Notes: generated by a model not told the origin, from the letters alone. DNA of 13,826 nucleotides from Bacillota bacterium (GCA_023419655.1 JAEZXP010000195.1:1-13826); one strand, 5' to 3'. Counted from the stretch's first letter, positions 5,975 to 13,826 are shown. Numbers and translations are program-made.

Positions 5975-7174
5975 CTACGATATATCTTTAAGGAAGGCTT
6001 CTATCCTGTCCAGACCCTTTGCAATCTCCTCCAGTGATATTGCATAGGAAAGACGGATATGGTCATTAAAACCAAAATCATCACAGGAGACAACCGCCAC
6101 CTGATAATCCTCAATCAATATTCCTGCAAGCTTATCAACATTTTCTATCTTCTGTCCCTTATATCGTTTATCAAAGGTTTCGCTGACATCTACAAACAGG
6201 TAAAATGCACCCTGGGGCTTTACAGCGGATATGAAATTCATATTTGCTATACGGTCATGCATATAGTTCAATCGTTTTTCAAACTGCTCCTTCATGCTGT
6301 AAACTGAATCCTGCTGACCAATCAACGCCTCATATGCCGCCTTTTGTGCAATCGAGTTCGGATTGGAGGTCTGATGGCTTTGTACGCTTCCCATAAGCTT
6401 TGCTATCTCTTTGGCCGAACCGGTATATCCTATTCTCCATCCTGTCATGGAATAGCTTTTTGATACGCCGCTGCAGGTAATGGTTCTTTTGTAGATTTCA
6501 TCATTTAATGAAGCGATGCTGACATGGGCTTCTTCCCCATAAATCAGATGCTCATACATCTCATCCGCAACCACATAAAAATCCTTCTCGACTGCCACTT
6601 TCGCAATTGCTTCAAGCTCTTCTCTGGTATATACCATTCCTGACGGATTGTTCGGAGAGTTTAATACCAGTGCCTTTGTCTTGTCCGTACAAGCAGCTTC
6701 AAGCTGTTTGGCGGAAATTTTATAGATCTGAGCCTTTTCGGCTCTTATATATACGGGAACTCCGTCTGCCAGCCTGACAATTTCAGGGTAGCTTAACCAA
6801 TACGGGGATGGAATGATTACCTCATCACCGGGATTTAATATTGCTGAAAATACATTCGTTAAAGAATGCTTTCCTCCGTTACTTACGATGATTTGATCCG
6901 GCTCATACTTTATATGATTAAATTCCATGAATTTCTCACAGATTGCTTTGCGAAGCTCCAAGGTACCTGATACCGGAGTATATTTTGTGAATCCGCTCTT
7001 TAATGCTTTGATAGCCGCATCACAGATATTGTCGGGCGTATTAAAGTCAGGTTCCCCTGCTCCAAAACCAACAACATCAATACCATTTGCTTTCATTTCT
7101 TTTGCCTTTGCCGTAATTGCTAATGTAGAGGATGGCTTTACCGCCATCGCCTTCTTTGATAATGTTAATGCCAT
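5975..7174 (-). CDS. PLP-dependent aminotransferase, AspB-type aspartate aminotransferase
   Basis: A 399-residue fold-type I, class I aminotransferase, most like the Firmicute aspartate aminotransferases (subgroup 1-beta), which exchange amino groups between aspartate/glutamate and their 2-oxo acids. The PLP-binding lysine is K239 in SGVSKSYSMTGWRIGY (235-250). NSPNNPSG (172-179) supplies the substrate/PLP-contacting asparagine, D204 in VVADEMY should pair with the PLP pyridine nitrogen, and R374 in HIRLSYA should bind the substrate carboxylate. FGAGEPDFNTP (37-47) is the usual N-terminal block. Unusually, SCDDFG (363-368) stands where relatives commonly have a PG..FG sequence. The ATG is preceded by AAGGA at nine bases. 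It is monocistronic, between its own promoter and terminator. Aromatic or branched-chain specificity cannot be excluded. Confidence 0.92.
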   Translation of the reverse strand: MALTLSKKAMAVKPSSTLAITAKAKEMKANGIDVVGFGAGEPDFNTPDNICDAAIKALKSGFTKYTPVSGTLELRKAICEKFMEFNHIKYEPDQIIVSNGGKHSLTNVFSAILNPGDEVIIPSPYWLSYPEIVRLADGVPVYIRAEKAQIYKISAKQLEAACTDKTKALVLNSPNNPSGMVYTREELEAIAKVAVEKDFYVVADEMYEHLIYGEEAHVSIASLNDEIYKRTITCSGVSKSYSMTGWRIGYTGSAKEIAKLMGSVQSHQTSNPNSIAQKAAYEALIGQQDSVYSMKEQFEKRLNYMHDRIANMNFISAVKPQGAFYLFVDVSETFDKRYKGQKIENVDKLAGILIEDYQVAVVSCDDFGFNDHIRLSYAISLEEIAKGLDRIEAFLKDIS

Positions 7175-7228
7175 ATTACACCGTCCTTAGCCCTTCTTAT
7201 TTTTTTATCTCTTTTAAGAATTTGAATA

Positions 7229-7384
7229 TCATTGTAATATAACCATTATATAAATGCAACAAATATTTTGACAAAATTCAAAAAAAGTATTTTCTACAAA
7301 CATCACGTGTCCGCGTACCAAGGATTTGTTGTGCAATTTGCTTAAATCATACGTAAAAACATTTGCTTCAGTTATATCCTTCAT
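7229..7384 (-). other. Unassigned 51-codon open frame, probably not a gene
   Basis: A frame starting with ATG at 7384 and ending in TGA at 7229 encodes 51 residues (MKDITEANVF...). It sits between the sugar-operon terminator and the aminotransferase. There is no ribosome binding site, and the frame runs through the aminotransferase promoter. The first two thirds look protein-like and the last part is hydrophobic and cysteine-rich. It may be a gene remnant or chance; it resembles nothing I recognise. Confidence 0.12.
7245..7274 (-). promoter_or_regulatory. Promoter for the aminotransferase gene
   Basis: On the minus strand TTGTCA (7269-7274), an 18-base spacer and a perfect TATAAT (7245-7250) form a good vegetative promoter. 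It lies about 70 bases upstream of the aminotransferase ATG, and downstream of the sugar-operon terminator, so the gene is independently expressed. Confidence 0.65.
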
Positions 7385-7395
7385 GCGTTTATTAT

Positions 7396-7437
7396 TAAAA
7401 ATCCCCTCGACATGCTCCTATTGACACATATCGAGGG
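7396..7437 (-). terminator. Rho-independent terminator ending the sugar operon
   Basis: On the minus strand the arms CCCTCGATATG (7427-7437) and CATGTCGAGGG (7404-7414) pair over 11 positions with one G-U, around a 12-base loop, followed by GATTTTTAAT. It begins 11 bases past the stop codon of the GH13 gene, and closes the transcript that comes from the right edge. Confidence 0.85.
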
Positions 7438-7448
7438 TCTAATCCGTA

Positions 7449-9065
7449 CTAATGAAGTAAATACATGGCTGCCTCATATGGCTGTAAATACCCTTCTTTT
7501 CGTACGGTATAATTACATAGCAGACATTCTTTTTCACCTTGTATTTTATCCGGAAGTTCAAGGGATACCAGCTTATTATGAAAGTTTGCCACTACCAGCA
7601 ATACTTTATTCCCAAAGGATCTGGTATAGACAAATAAATCCGGATGTTCTTCCAATAACAACTCATATTCTCCCTTAATAAGAACCTCATGGGTTTTTCG
7701 TAGCTGTATCAACTTTTTATAATAATGGAAAATAGAGTTTTCATCCTTTATCTGTGCCTTCGCATGAATCGCTGTATAATTGGAATTCACTTTAATCCAA
7801 GGTATTCCTTTCGTAAATCCGGCATGCTCGCTGTCATCCCATTGCATCGGAGTTCTTGCATTATCACGTCCCTTTGCATGGATGGATCGCATGATTTCAT
7901 CTGATGAATATCCCTGTGCGACTCGCTCCTTGTATAAATTGAGAATTTCAATGTCACGATACTCATCAAGATGATATTGCGCATTGGTCATTCCCAGCTC
8001 TTCTCCTTGGTAAATATATGGCGTTCCCTGCATGCCATGGAGTACTGTTGCCAACATCTTTGCTGATTCTATGCGATACTCTTTATCATTGCCCCATCTT
8101 GAAACAATTCTAGGTAAATCATGGTTATTCCAAAACAGACTGTTCCATCCAACCTGATACATTTCTCTCTGCCATTTCGATAAAATCTTTTTTAGCTTTA
8201 TAAGGTCAAGCGGAGCTAAATCCCATTTGGATTTACCTTCCTGTTGATCTAATCCAATATGCTCAAACTGGAATACCATCGAGAATTCACTGCCATCCGG
8301 ATTACTATATTGTTTCGCTCGTTGCGGGTCAGCGCCCCACGCCTCACCTACTGTGATTAAATCTCCTTTTGAAAAAGTCTCTCTTGTTAATTCTTTAATA
8401 TAATCATGCAGCTTAGGACCATTCATCGTTATTTTATTATGCGGCGCCTTCGCTATTTGATCGATAACATCTAGCCGGAAGCCTTTCACACCCTTTTCCA
8501 TCCACCAAAGAATCATGTCATATAGTTCACGGCGTACCTCGGGATTATCCCAGTTCAAATCCGGTTGTTTGACAGAAAACTGATGAAAATAATACCGGCT
8601 TAGTTCAGGAACCCATTCCCAGGCTGATCCGCCAAAACACCCTTTCATGTCATTGGGCGGCACTCCCTCAACGCCATCACTCCATACATAATAGTTATGG
8701 CAGGGGTTATCCTTACTCTTTTTAGCTTCCAGAAACCATGGGTGTTCATCCGAGGTATGATTTAGCACCAAGTCCATAATAATAGAAATATCTCTTTTAT
8801 CTGCCTCATCAATGAGACGCTCCATATCCTCCAAGGTGCCAAACATCGGGTCTATATCCTGATAGTCTGAAATATCATAGCCATTATCATCCTGAGGAGA
8901 TCGATACACAGGCGATAACCAGATTGCATGAATACCAAGATCTTGTAAGTAATCTAATCGGGTGATAATACCAGGAATATCTCCAATACCATCATCATTA
9001 CTATCCTGAAAACTTTTCGGATAAATTTGATATATGACAGCATTTTTCCACCATTTATTCATCAT
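7449..9065 (-). CDS. dexB: Glucan 1,6-alpha-glucosidase / oligo-1,6-glucosidase, GH13
   Basis: An intracellular exo-acting hydrolase that should release glucose from the non-reducing ends of isomalto-oligosaccharides and dextran fragments. The 538-residue product shows all GH13 regions: DLVLNH (98-103), GFRLDV (195-200, nucleophile D199), VGEAWG (239-244, acid/base E241) and FWNNHD (311-316, stabiliser D316). Valine directly after the nucleophile (V200) is the known mark of alpha-1,6 rather than alpha-1,4 specificity. Stretches such as FSMVFQFEHI and GWNSLFWNNHDLPRIVS recall streptococcal DexB, as does the length. There is no signal peptide. The start at 9065 (ATGATG) is preferred because AAGGAG lies seven bases upstream; an ATG at 9119 would overlap the araC gene and lacks support. 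It is the last gene of the operon, 16 bases after the regulator. Confidence 0.92.
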   Translation of the reverse strand: MMNKWWKNAVIYQIYPKSFQDSNDDGIGDIPGIITRLDYLQDLGIHAIWLSPVYRSPQDDNGYDISDYQDIDPMFGTLEDMERLIDEADKRDISIIMDLVLNHTSDEHPWFLEAKKSKDNPCHNYYVWSDGVEGVPPNDMKGCFGGSAWEWVPELSRYYFHQFSVKQPDLNWDNPEVRRELYDMILWWMEKGVKGFRLDVIDQIAKAPHNKITMNGPKLHDYIKELTRETFSKGDLITVGEAWGADPQRAKQYSNPDGSEFSMVFQFEHIGLDQQEGKSKWDLAPLDLIKLKKILSKWQREMYQVGWNSLFWNNHDLPRIVSRWGNDKEYRIESAKMLATVLHGMQGTPYIYQGEELGMTNAQYHLDEYRDIEILNLYKERVAQGYSSDEIMRSIHAKGRDNARTPMQWDDSEHAGFTKGIPWIKVNSNYTAIHAKAQIKDENSIFHYYKKLIQLRKTHEVLIKGEYELLLEEHPDLFVYTRSFGNKVLLVVANFHNKLVSLELPDKIQGEKECLLCNYTVRKEGYLQPYEAAMYLLH

Positions 9066-9081
9066 AAATTTTCTCCTTAAG

Positions 9082-10020
9082 TCATTCATTATCGAAACAT
9101 CCGTCACTCCTGCTTTCATTTCTGGAAAGCTTATAATACTGGGTTGGAGTCATCCCGGAAAACTTTTTAAATATACGGGTAAAATAATAATTATCCTCAA
9201 TCCCTGTCAGATACGCAATCTCACTATATTTTAAATTTGTAGAACCTATTAATTCTTTTGCGTGACCGATACGGATAGAATTCAAATAATGAAAAATAGT
9301 ACTTCCGGTACGCTCCAAAAAAACCCGATTAATATAATCAAAATTAACCTCAAAATGCTCTTCGATAATAATGCTTGAAATTTTATTCATATAGTTGCTA
9401 TTCAAATAATCCAATATCTCATTTACCTTGACCTCTGACTTTTTTAATGTCTTTTTGGTATTTACTACTTTTTGTGACAGTACAAATTCATGGGCAACAT
9501 GAAGTAAATATCGGTGTAATTCCACAGAAGCCTGCCTTTTATAATGTTCTTCACGCCGATTATATATACTGACAGCCAGATTAAGAATTGTCTTATTGTT
9601 CTGATAATTAAGGATATTATCATGTTTTTGAAAGATCGCATAAGGGTCTGTCGGGTCATTTTCATTCAGGTTATAGCTTAAAAGAGAGATTCTTCTCTTT
9701 TCTAACATATCAGCAATCACCGGTATTTCTTTTCCTTCTTCTATTTTTGATAAGTCAGGATGTTTAAAATGAACATAATAATAGCTGCAGGATGCCATTT
9801 TATATCCTTTATGATGTAATCCCGGCTCCAGAATAAAAAAATCCCCTTTCTTTAAATGATAACGGATAGTATCCTCTTCTAAATACATATCTCCATCACG
9901 GATAACATAGAGAATAAACTCATTGGCCGTTCTGGCAAAGTGAATCCAAGGCTTTACATATTTAATTTTCCCTATCATTCTTACCTGAGGCAATAAATCT
10001 GCATTATAAGAAAATAACAT
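9082..10020 (-). CDS. AraC-family transcriptional regulator of the sugar operon
   Basis: A 312-residue regulator with an N-terminal cupin-like sugar-sensing domain (about 20-90, including RDGDMYLEED and FFILEPGLHHKGY), a helical linker, and a C-terminal pair of helix-turn-helix motifs (about 197-299). The second motif carries the AraC signature ending FTRIFKKFSGMTPTQYYKLS. It probably binds DNA upstream of the operon and activates it when an alpha-1,6-gluco-oligosaccharide is present; ligand and operator are inferred, as the operon promoter lies outside the window. The ATG has AGGAG seven bases upstream. It sits between the two hydrolase genes (27 bases after the GH66 stop, 16 bases before the GH13 start), so it is autoregulated as part of its own target transcript if the operon is single. 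Confidence 0.9.
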   Translation of the reverse strand: MLFSYNADLLPQVRMIGKIKYVKPWIHFARTANEFILYVIRDGDMYLEEDTIRYHLKKGDFFILEPGLHHKGYKMASCSYYYVHFKHPDLSKIEEGKEIPVIADMLEKRRISLLSYNLNENDPTDPYAIFQKHDNILNYQNNKTILNLAVSIYNRREEHYKRQASVELHRYLLHVAHEFVLSQKVVNTKKTLKKSEVKVNEILDYLNSNYMNKISSIIIEEHFEVNFDYINRVFLERTGSTIFHYLNSIRIGHAKELIGSTNLKYSEIAYLTGIEDNYYFTRIFKKFSGMTPTQYYKLSRNESRSDGCFDNE

Positions 10021-10047
10021 CCGCCTTCTCCTATCCTATCTTATATC

Positions 10048-11748
10048 TTATACATGGCATGTTTCAATCCAAATCAAATCCCATACATTTAACAAAGGCA
10101 CTTCAAATATAACATGCTGTCCATTCTCTTTTTCCACCAAGGTAAAGTCAATTTTATTTGCTGCTATATTACAATCCGGTGATGCATAATATACTCCTTC
10201 AACCTTTGCATCCATGAGTACGTCCATCTTTATTCCATCTATCTCCTTCGGCTGTTCATATTTTGGTTGATTCCAATATTCATTGATATTGGTTAAATTA
10301 ATTAGCTGGATAATTGTGTACCGGCCGGTTTCTTTAATAATGGACCATACTTTACCCGGTTCTCCGCAAGAGGAAAACAGGATATTTGGATGATCTGGAA
10401 CAGATAATAGGATGTCCTCATTAATTCCGTTTGCTGCTGTCATCGAGATATCCATTGCATCGGTATCAAATAATAGTTTACCATAGCGAACTGTAAAATC
10501 GCAATATGCTCGAACCTTTGATAAGAAATCCTCTCGCAAGGTTGCATAATTTACATAATAACTATCGCATAGAATACCGTTTGTTTCACCAAATACCAGC
10601 TGGGTGCCGCCGGAGGCTAAAATTACAGCATTGGCAAGGAGCAAGGAGGTCTGTGCTGCCAATATATCTTCTTCGCTTTCCATATTTTTGAAAGGTTCCA
10701 TATAGGCAGCCAGAATCACCTGTTTGGCACCAAGGTATTTTGCTTCACGTATCAATGTATATAGGTGATGGTATGTCACATGGGGCGGCCATACTTCAAT
10801 GTAAACTGCATCCTGTTTGGCATCTGCTACATACTCCACAGGCCAGTTGTTTACAGCATTAAATATCACTCCTGCCTTAGAATCCACCTCTTTTACTGAC
10901 TTTCCAGCCTGTTCTATCATGATAGGAAAAGTCTCTGCCAATGAGATTCGTTCCTTTTTATCATTCCATACATATTTCGGAAACCCATAGGTATCCATAT
11001 GAATTCCTTGAAAACCCAATTCCTTTACAGCACGTACATATTCATTCAAAATATGATGATACCAAGGGGTATCTTTTGACGTATTCATAAATACCAACCA
11101 ATCAGCAAAATAAAGTGGTTCTCCATTTTTTTTATAAACAGCCCATGAGGGAGCTTTCTCATAAGTCTCCTTGCTGGCAGCATACACAGCACCATACGCA
11201 AAGGGTCTGATTCCATTTTCTTTACAGGAAGTAATTTTATTCTTTATCGTTTCTACTGATATCTTTCGTCCAAGGGGTTCCAGATATTCCTCCTCCATCG
11301 ATACCAAACGGTCATGCCGATTCATCCAATCATAGAATTGAAGTGTATTTAAATGAAGCTTCTTCGCATTTAAGATATCGGATGTATCATCCTTTTCCTC
11401 TGGGGAAAAGTCCGTTAAAAAGCCATATCTAATTCGATAATTCATAGAATCAGCAATATCAAATGCCGTATGCAATTCTCTGCGGCTATCTTGTTCATCT
11501 ACAACCATTACATCAACCCCATAATTGCCCCTGGGCAGCTCTAAGGCTAAACGATAAAAAACCGATTCCTTCTCAAATTCAGAAGCTTCCACCTTTTTTT
11601 CAATTATAATTTTTTCTAACGTTGTAACTTTAATTTTTATGTATGAAATATAATCTATGTTATCCGCTTCCAGTAAGATAGTTACAACTTCATCATCAAA
11701 ATACTGTGCTTTGTCTGGATAACAGTCTAGTCCTTTTAAGTAATTCAT
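10048..11748 (-). CDS. GH66 family enzyme (dextranase / cycloisomaltooligosaccharide glucanotransferase type), no signal peptide
   Basis: GH66 enzymes cut internal alpha-1,6 bonds of dextran, or transfer the cut chain to form cyclic isomalto-oligosaccharides. The 566-residue protein has an N-terminal beta-sandwich (about 1-100, beginning with a YPDKAQYFDDEV-type strand), a TIM barrel (about 105-430), and a C-terminal beta domain. The likely nucleophile is D252 in FQGIHMDTYG, and the likely acid/base is E318 in VYIEVWPP; the 66-residue spacing is close to that of characterised members. There is no N-terminal hydrophobic signal, no cell-wall anchor and no added binding module, whereas known dextranases of this family are normally secreted. 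A cytoplasmic role on imported oligosaccharides is therefore inferred. GGAGG precedes the ATG by ten bases, and the malG-type stop lies 21 bases upstream. Hydrolase versus transferase activity cannot be decided here. Confidence 0.85.
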   Translation of the reverse strand: MNYLKGLDCYPDKAQYFDDEVVTILLEADNIDYISYIKIKVTTLEKIIIEKKVEASEFEKESVFYRLALELPRGNYGVDVMVVDEQDSRRELHTAFDIADSMNYRIRYGFLTDFSPEEKDDTSDILNAKKLHLNTLQFYDWMNRHDRLVSMEEEYLEPLGRKISVETIKNKITSCKENGIRPFAYGAVYAASKETYEKAPSWAVYKKNGEPLYFADWLVFMNTSKDTPWYHHILNEYVRAVKELGFQGIHMDTYGFPKYVWNDKKERISLAETFPIMIEQAGKSVKEVDSKAGVIFNAVNNWPVEYVADAKQDAVYIEVWPPHVTYHHLYTLIREAKYLGAKQVILAAYMEPFKNMESEEDILAAQTSLLLANAVILASGGTQLVFGETNGILCDSYYVNYATLREDFLSKVRAYCDFTVRYGKLLFDTDAMDISMTAANGINEDILLSVPDHPNILFSSCGEPGKVWSIIKETGRYTIIQLINLTNINEYWNQPKYEQPKEIDGIKMDVLMDAKVEGVYYASPDCNIAANKIDFTLVEKENGQHVIFEVPLLNVWDLIWIETCHV

Positions 11749-11769
11749 CGATGATAAGCCTCCATTATT

Positions 11770-12654
11770 TTATTCTTTGATAGAGCCTTCCGTTAATCCC
11801 CCGACAACTGCTTTCTTCTGAAAGAGTATAAATAAAAGAATTACCGGTATTTGTGTGATAATAGACGCTGCAAAAACCCATTCCCAGCGGGTAGCATGTT
11901 GTCCATTTAGTCTTTGTAGTAACATTGGAAGTGTAATCATCCTTTCATTCGAGCCAAGTAATACTTTCGCCGTAAAATACTCTTCCCAAATTCCCTGCAG
12001 CGCAAATAAAGTCATCGTACCAATCGCCGGCTTTGATAAGGGAAGCATTATTTTCGTGAAAATGGTTCGATGAGTACCTCCATCAATAATAACGGATTCT
12101 GCAAGTGCATCTGGTAGTCCTTGAAAAAATCCTCGTAAGAAGAAGGTATAACCACAGATTCCCGTGGAAACATAAACCAGGATTAAACCTGCTCTTGTCC
12201 CTACCAGACCATTTGCAAAAACTCCAATCGGAAGTTTTATATTACTGAGTGTAATGAATTGGGGGATGATATTTAAAAATCCTGGTACCATTAATGTAAA
12301 TAAGTATATCTTAAACAACAGTTCCCGTCCCGGAAACTGAATACGCGCAAATCCATAGGCCGACAACGTTGCAATTACCACCTGAATGGCAACGGTTAAC
12401 ACTGTATTTATGACACTATTTCGAAATGCTGCCGAGAAAATATCCAGATTCAGTATATATTCGTAGGCATCAAAAATAATCTCCTTCGGTATAATTCTTG
12501 GCGGGTATGGTAAGGAAAAGCTAAATTGCTCAAAGGAGTTTGATATCATAAATAGATAAGGAATTGAAAATACCGCTAAAGCAGATAATAATAACAGCCA
12601 TAATAATATCTGCCCAATCCTATCGGATGCTTTTTTACTTTTATATTCTCTCAT
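11770..12654 (-). CDS. ABC sugar transporter permease, MalG type
   Basis: One of the two membrane subunits of a carbohydrate-uptake-1 ABC importer. The 294 residues include about six hydrophobic segments: about 15-38, 78-103, 113-134, 153-173, 208-225 and 258-278. The cytoplasmic EAA loop that contacts the ATPase lies at about 183-210 (ALAESVIIDGGTHRTIFTKI then MLPLSKPAI). The ATG overlaps the stop of the upstream permease as ATGA, with AGGAGG inside that gene, so translation is coupled. The sugar is inferred from the adjacent GH66 and GH13 genes to be isomalto-oligosaccharides or panose-like glucans. No ATP-binding subunit is encoded in the window; a shared MsmK/UgpC-type ATPase elsewhere is likely. 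Confidence 0.93.
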   Translation of the reverse strand: MREYKSKKASDRIGQILLWLLLLSALAVFSIPYLFMISNSFEQFSFSLPYPPRIIPKEIIFDAYEYILNLDIFSAAFRNSVINTVLTVAIQVVIATLSAYGFARIQFPGRELLFKIYLFTLMVPGFLNIIPQFITLSNIKLPIGVFANGLVGTRAGLILVYVSTGICGYTFFLRGFFQGLPDALAESVIIDGGTHRTIFTKIMLPLSKPAIGTMTLFALQGIWEEYFTAKVLLGSNERMITLPMLLQRLNGQHATRWEWVFAASIITQIPVILLFILFQKKAVVGGLTEGSIKE

Positions 12655-13595
12655 ACCAATTCCTCCTGATCCGATTTATCGAGCTTAAATCCCCGATTTA
12701 ACAGCATGGTTAAGGCAAGAATGGTGATGGAGGTAATCATACCTATGGCAGAAGCCTGACCAAATTCAAATTGGTTAAACGCTCTGTCGTATAGCAGGTA
12801 TTGTAAAACAGACGTTTTTCCGCTTGGATTCCCTGATGTCAGCAGCATCACCTGAATAAATACATTGAAGGATCCGATAATCATATTAACCAGTACATAG
12901 AAGGTTGTTGGCTTTAATAATGGGATTACAATATTGTAAAACTTTTGCCAACCGGTGGCACCATCTAAAGAAGCGGCTTCATAAAGTTCATTCGAAATTC
13001 CCTGCAATGCCGCCATGTAAATCAACATTGCCCATCCGGTGTTCTTCCATATCCCCATAAGCCAAATAGCGAAATTGCCGGTCCACTCTCGTAATAACCA
13101 TGGTATATAGTCCTTGCTTAGGTGCAGAACATCAACAATAATATAGTTAATCAGGCCGCGATTACTACTGTTAAACATATATTGAAATACTAATCCTACA
13201 ATCACCCAAGAGGTAATGACCGGAAGATAAAATCCCACTTTAAACGTGGTTCTGCCCTTCTTCAGATTATTAATCAGGAAAGCAAATAGCATCCCCAGAA
13301 ATATAATACATGGCGTAGTGACGATGGCATATAGAAAATTATTACGCAAGGCGTACCATAACCGATTGTTATTATCCGTAAATATAGCGATAAAATTATC
13401 GAATCCCAGCCATGTGATTTCCCGCTTTACAATCTGATATTCTGAAAAAGAGATACGAATCGTAAATAACATGGGATATAAAACAAAAATAATGACTAAA
13501 ATTAGTCCGGGAAGAATAAAGGGAAGCGCTGTTCCCAAGTGATATAGCCCCTTTTTTCTCTTGCGATTTTTTATGAGTCTTTTATTTTCCGTCAA
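12651..13595 (-). CDS. ABC sugar transporter permease, MalF/UgpA type
   Basis: The partner permease of the same importer, 314 residues. A positively charged N-terminus (KRLIKNRKRKK) precedes the first membrane helix (about 22-47). Further helices lie at about 85-110, 118-141, 175-197, 228-252 and 283-300. The EAA loop spans about 204-229 (LYEAASLDGATGWQKFYNIV then IPLLKP). The start is TTG at 13595, supported by AAGGGG seven bases upstream; no ATG is nearby. It overlaps the next gene by four bases. Eighty-four bases separate it from the stop of the solute-binding protein gene, and this gap holds a stable hairpin. Sugar specificity is assigned only by neighbours. Confidence 0.93.
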   Translation of the reverse strand: MTENKRLIKNRKRKKGLYHLGTALPFILPGLILVIIFVLYPMLFTIRISFSEYQIVKREITWLGFDNFIAIFTDNNNRLWYALRNNFLYAIVTTPCIIFLGMLFAFLINNLKKGRTTFKVGFYLPVITSWVIVGLVFQYMFNSSNRGLINYIIVDVLHLSKDYIPWLLREWTGNFAIWLMGIWKNTGWAMLIYMAALQGISNELYEAASLDGATGWQKFYNIVIPLLKPTTFYVLVNMIIGSFNVFIQVMLLTSGNPSGKTSVLQYLLYDRAFNQFEFGQASAIGMITSITILALTMLLNRGFKLDKSDQEELV

Positions 13596-13611
13596 AACTT
13601 CACCCCTTTAT

Positions 13612-13652
13612 ATGGATTGCCGCACTTAATCAGATTCATTGCGACAATCCAT
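13612..13652 (-). promoter_or_regulatory. Intercistronic hairpin between binding-protein and permease genes
   Basis: Minus-strand RNA can form a 12-bp stem (13641-13652 with 13612-13623, ATGGATTG-type arms and one G-U) around a 17-base loop. No T-run follows, so it is not a classical terminator. Such stems after binding-protein genes commonly stabilise the upstream message or attenuate transcription, giving more binding protein than permease. Confidence 0.6.
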
Positions 13653-13679
13653 GACTACAATCTTGGTTCATTTGATTAA

Positions 13680-13826
13680 TCAATCGGCTAACTGAACATC
13701 GATTAATGCTGCTGCATTCTGAAGTTCTGTCTGAATATCAGCTTTGTTAGCAAAAATATTCATCATCGTGTTACTCCATATCTCACCGATTGCGGTATGA
13801 TTCGGAGAAGGAATTCTGGCACTGGC
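13680..13826 (-). CDS. Extracellular sugar-binding protein, C-terminal 48 residues only
   Basis: This frame enters from the right edge and stops with TGA at 13680. The visible 48 residues, ending in FANKADIQTELQNAAALIDVQLAD, have the amphipathic C-terminal helix and the IPSPNHTAIGEIW..MMNIFANKAD layout common at the end of family 1 solute-binding proteins, where the last helix sits behind the ligand cleft. Position directly upstream of two permease genes in the same direction supports this. The full protein would be a membrane-anchored lipoprotein outside the cell, delivering the oligosaccharide. Signal sequence and sugar-binding residues are outside the window. Confidence 0.8.
   Translation of the reverse strand, partial: ASARIPSPNHTAIGEIWSNTMMNIFANKADIQTELQNAAALIDVQLAD

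Noticed and set aside
9066..9119. Earlier ATG for the GH13 gene at 9119
   Set aside because: It would overlap the araC gene by 38 bases and add 18 residues absent from the family; the ATG at 9065 has a perfectly placed AAGGAG.
1..13826. CRISPR array, tRNA, rRNA, complete insertion sequence or prophage
   Set aside because: No regularly spaced repeats, no cloverleaf or rRNA-like sequence and no transposase or phage gene was seen on either strand.

Overview
The window looks like part of the chromosome of a spore-forming, AT-rich Firmicute, most likely a Clostridia/Lachnospiraceae-type gut or soil anaerobe. The reasons are a spoIIM gene, strong AGGAGG-type ribosome binding sites, tight operons, a Pdp-type pyrimidine-nucleoside phosphorylase, and a MalFG-type sugar transporter with no dedicated ATPase beside it. 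This placement is inference; there is no rRNA or other phylogenetic marker here. Almost every gene lies on the minus strand; the one exception is a DAHP synthase.

Positions 1-7174 are housekeeping genes. At the left edge is the 5' part of pdp (minus). A 309-bp divergent gap follows, holding a promoter for the class I DAHP synthase gene (aroF, plus) and a small cluster of perfect palindromes bracketed by a 12-bp direct repeat. aroF converges on a minus-strand operon, proC - nudix (nudF-like) - spoIIM - xerD-like; the 211-bp convergent gap contains three hairpins and a fourth overlaps the 3' end of xerD. The xerD-like protein lacks several residues normally needed for tyrosine-recombinase catalysis. 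A PLP aminotransferase of the AspB type (minus) sits upstream of proC as its own unit, with a good promoter and a strong terminator.

Positions 7396-13826 are one minus-strand carbohydrate operon that runs in from beyond the right edge: solute-binding protein (C-terminal 48 residues only) - MalF-type permease - MalG-type permease - GH66 enzyme (dextranase/cycloisomaltooligosaccharide glucanotransferase family) - AraC-family regulator - DexB-like GH13 glucan 1,6-alpha-glucosidase - rho-independent terminator. The reading is a dextran/isomalto-oligosaccharide utilisation locus: oligosaccharides enter through the ABC transporter, and the GH66 and GH13 enzymes, both without signal peptides, cut alpha-1,6-glucans inside the cell. 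The AraC protein is the likely local regulator. A stable hairpin between the binding-protein gene and the permeases probably sets their relative expression.

The points most worth a second look are the catalytically degenerate XerD-like protein, the apparently cytoplasmic GH66 enzyme, and the family of short intergenic palindromes around aroF.
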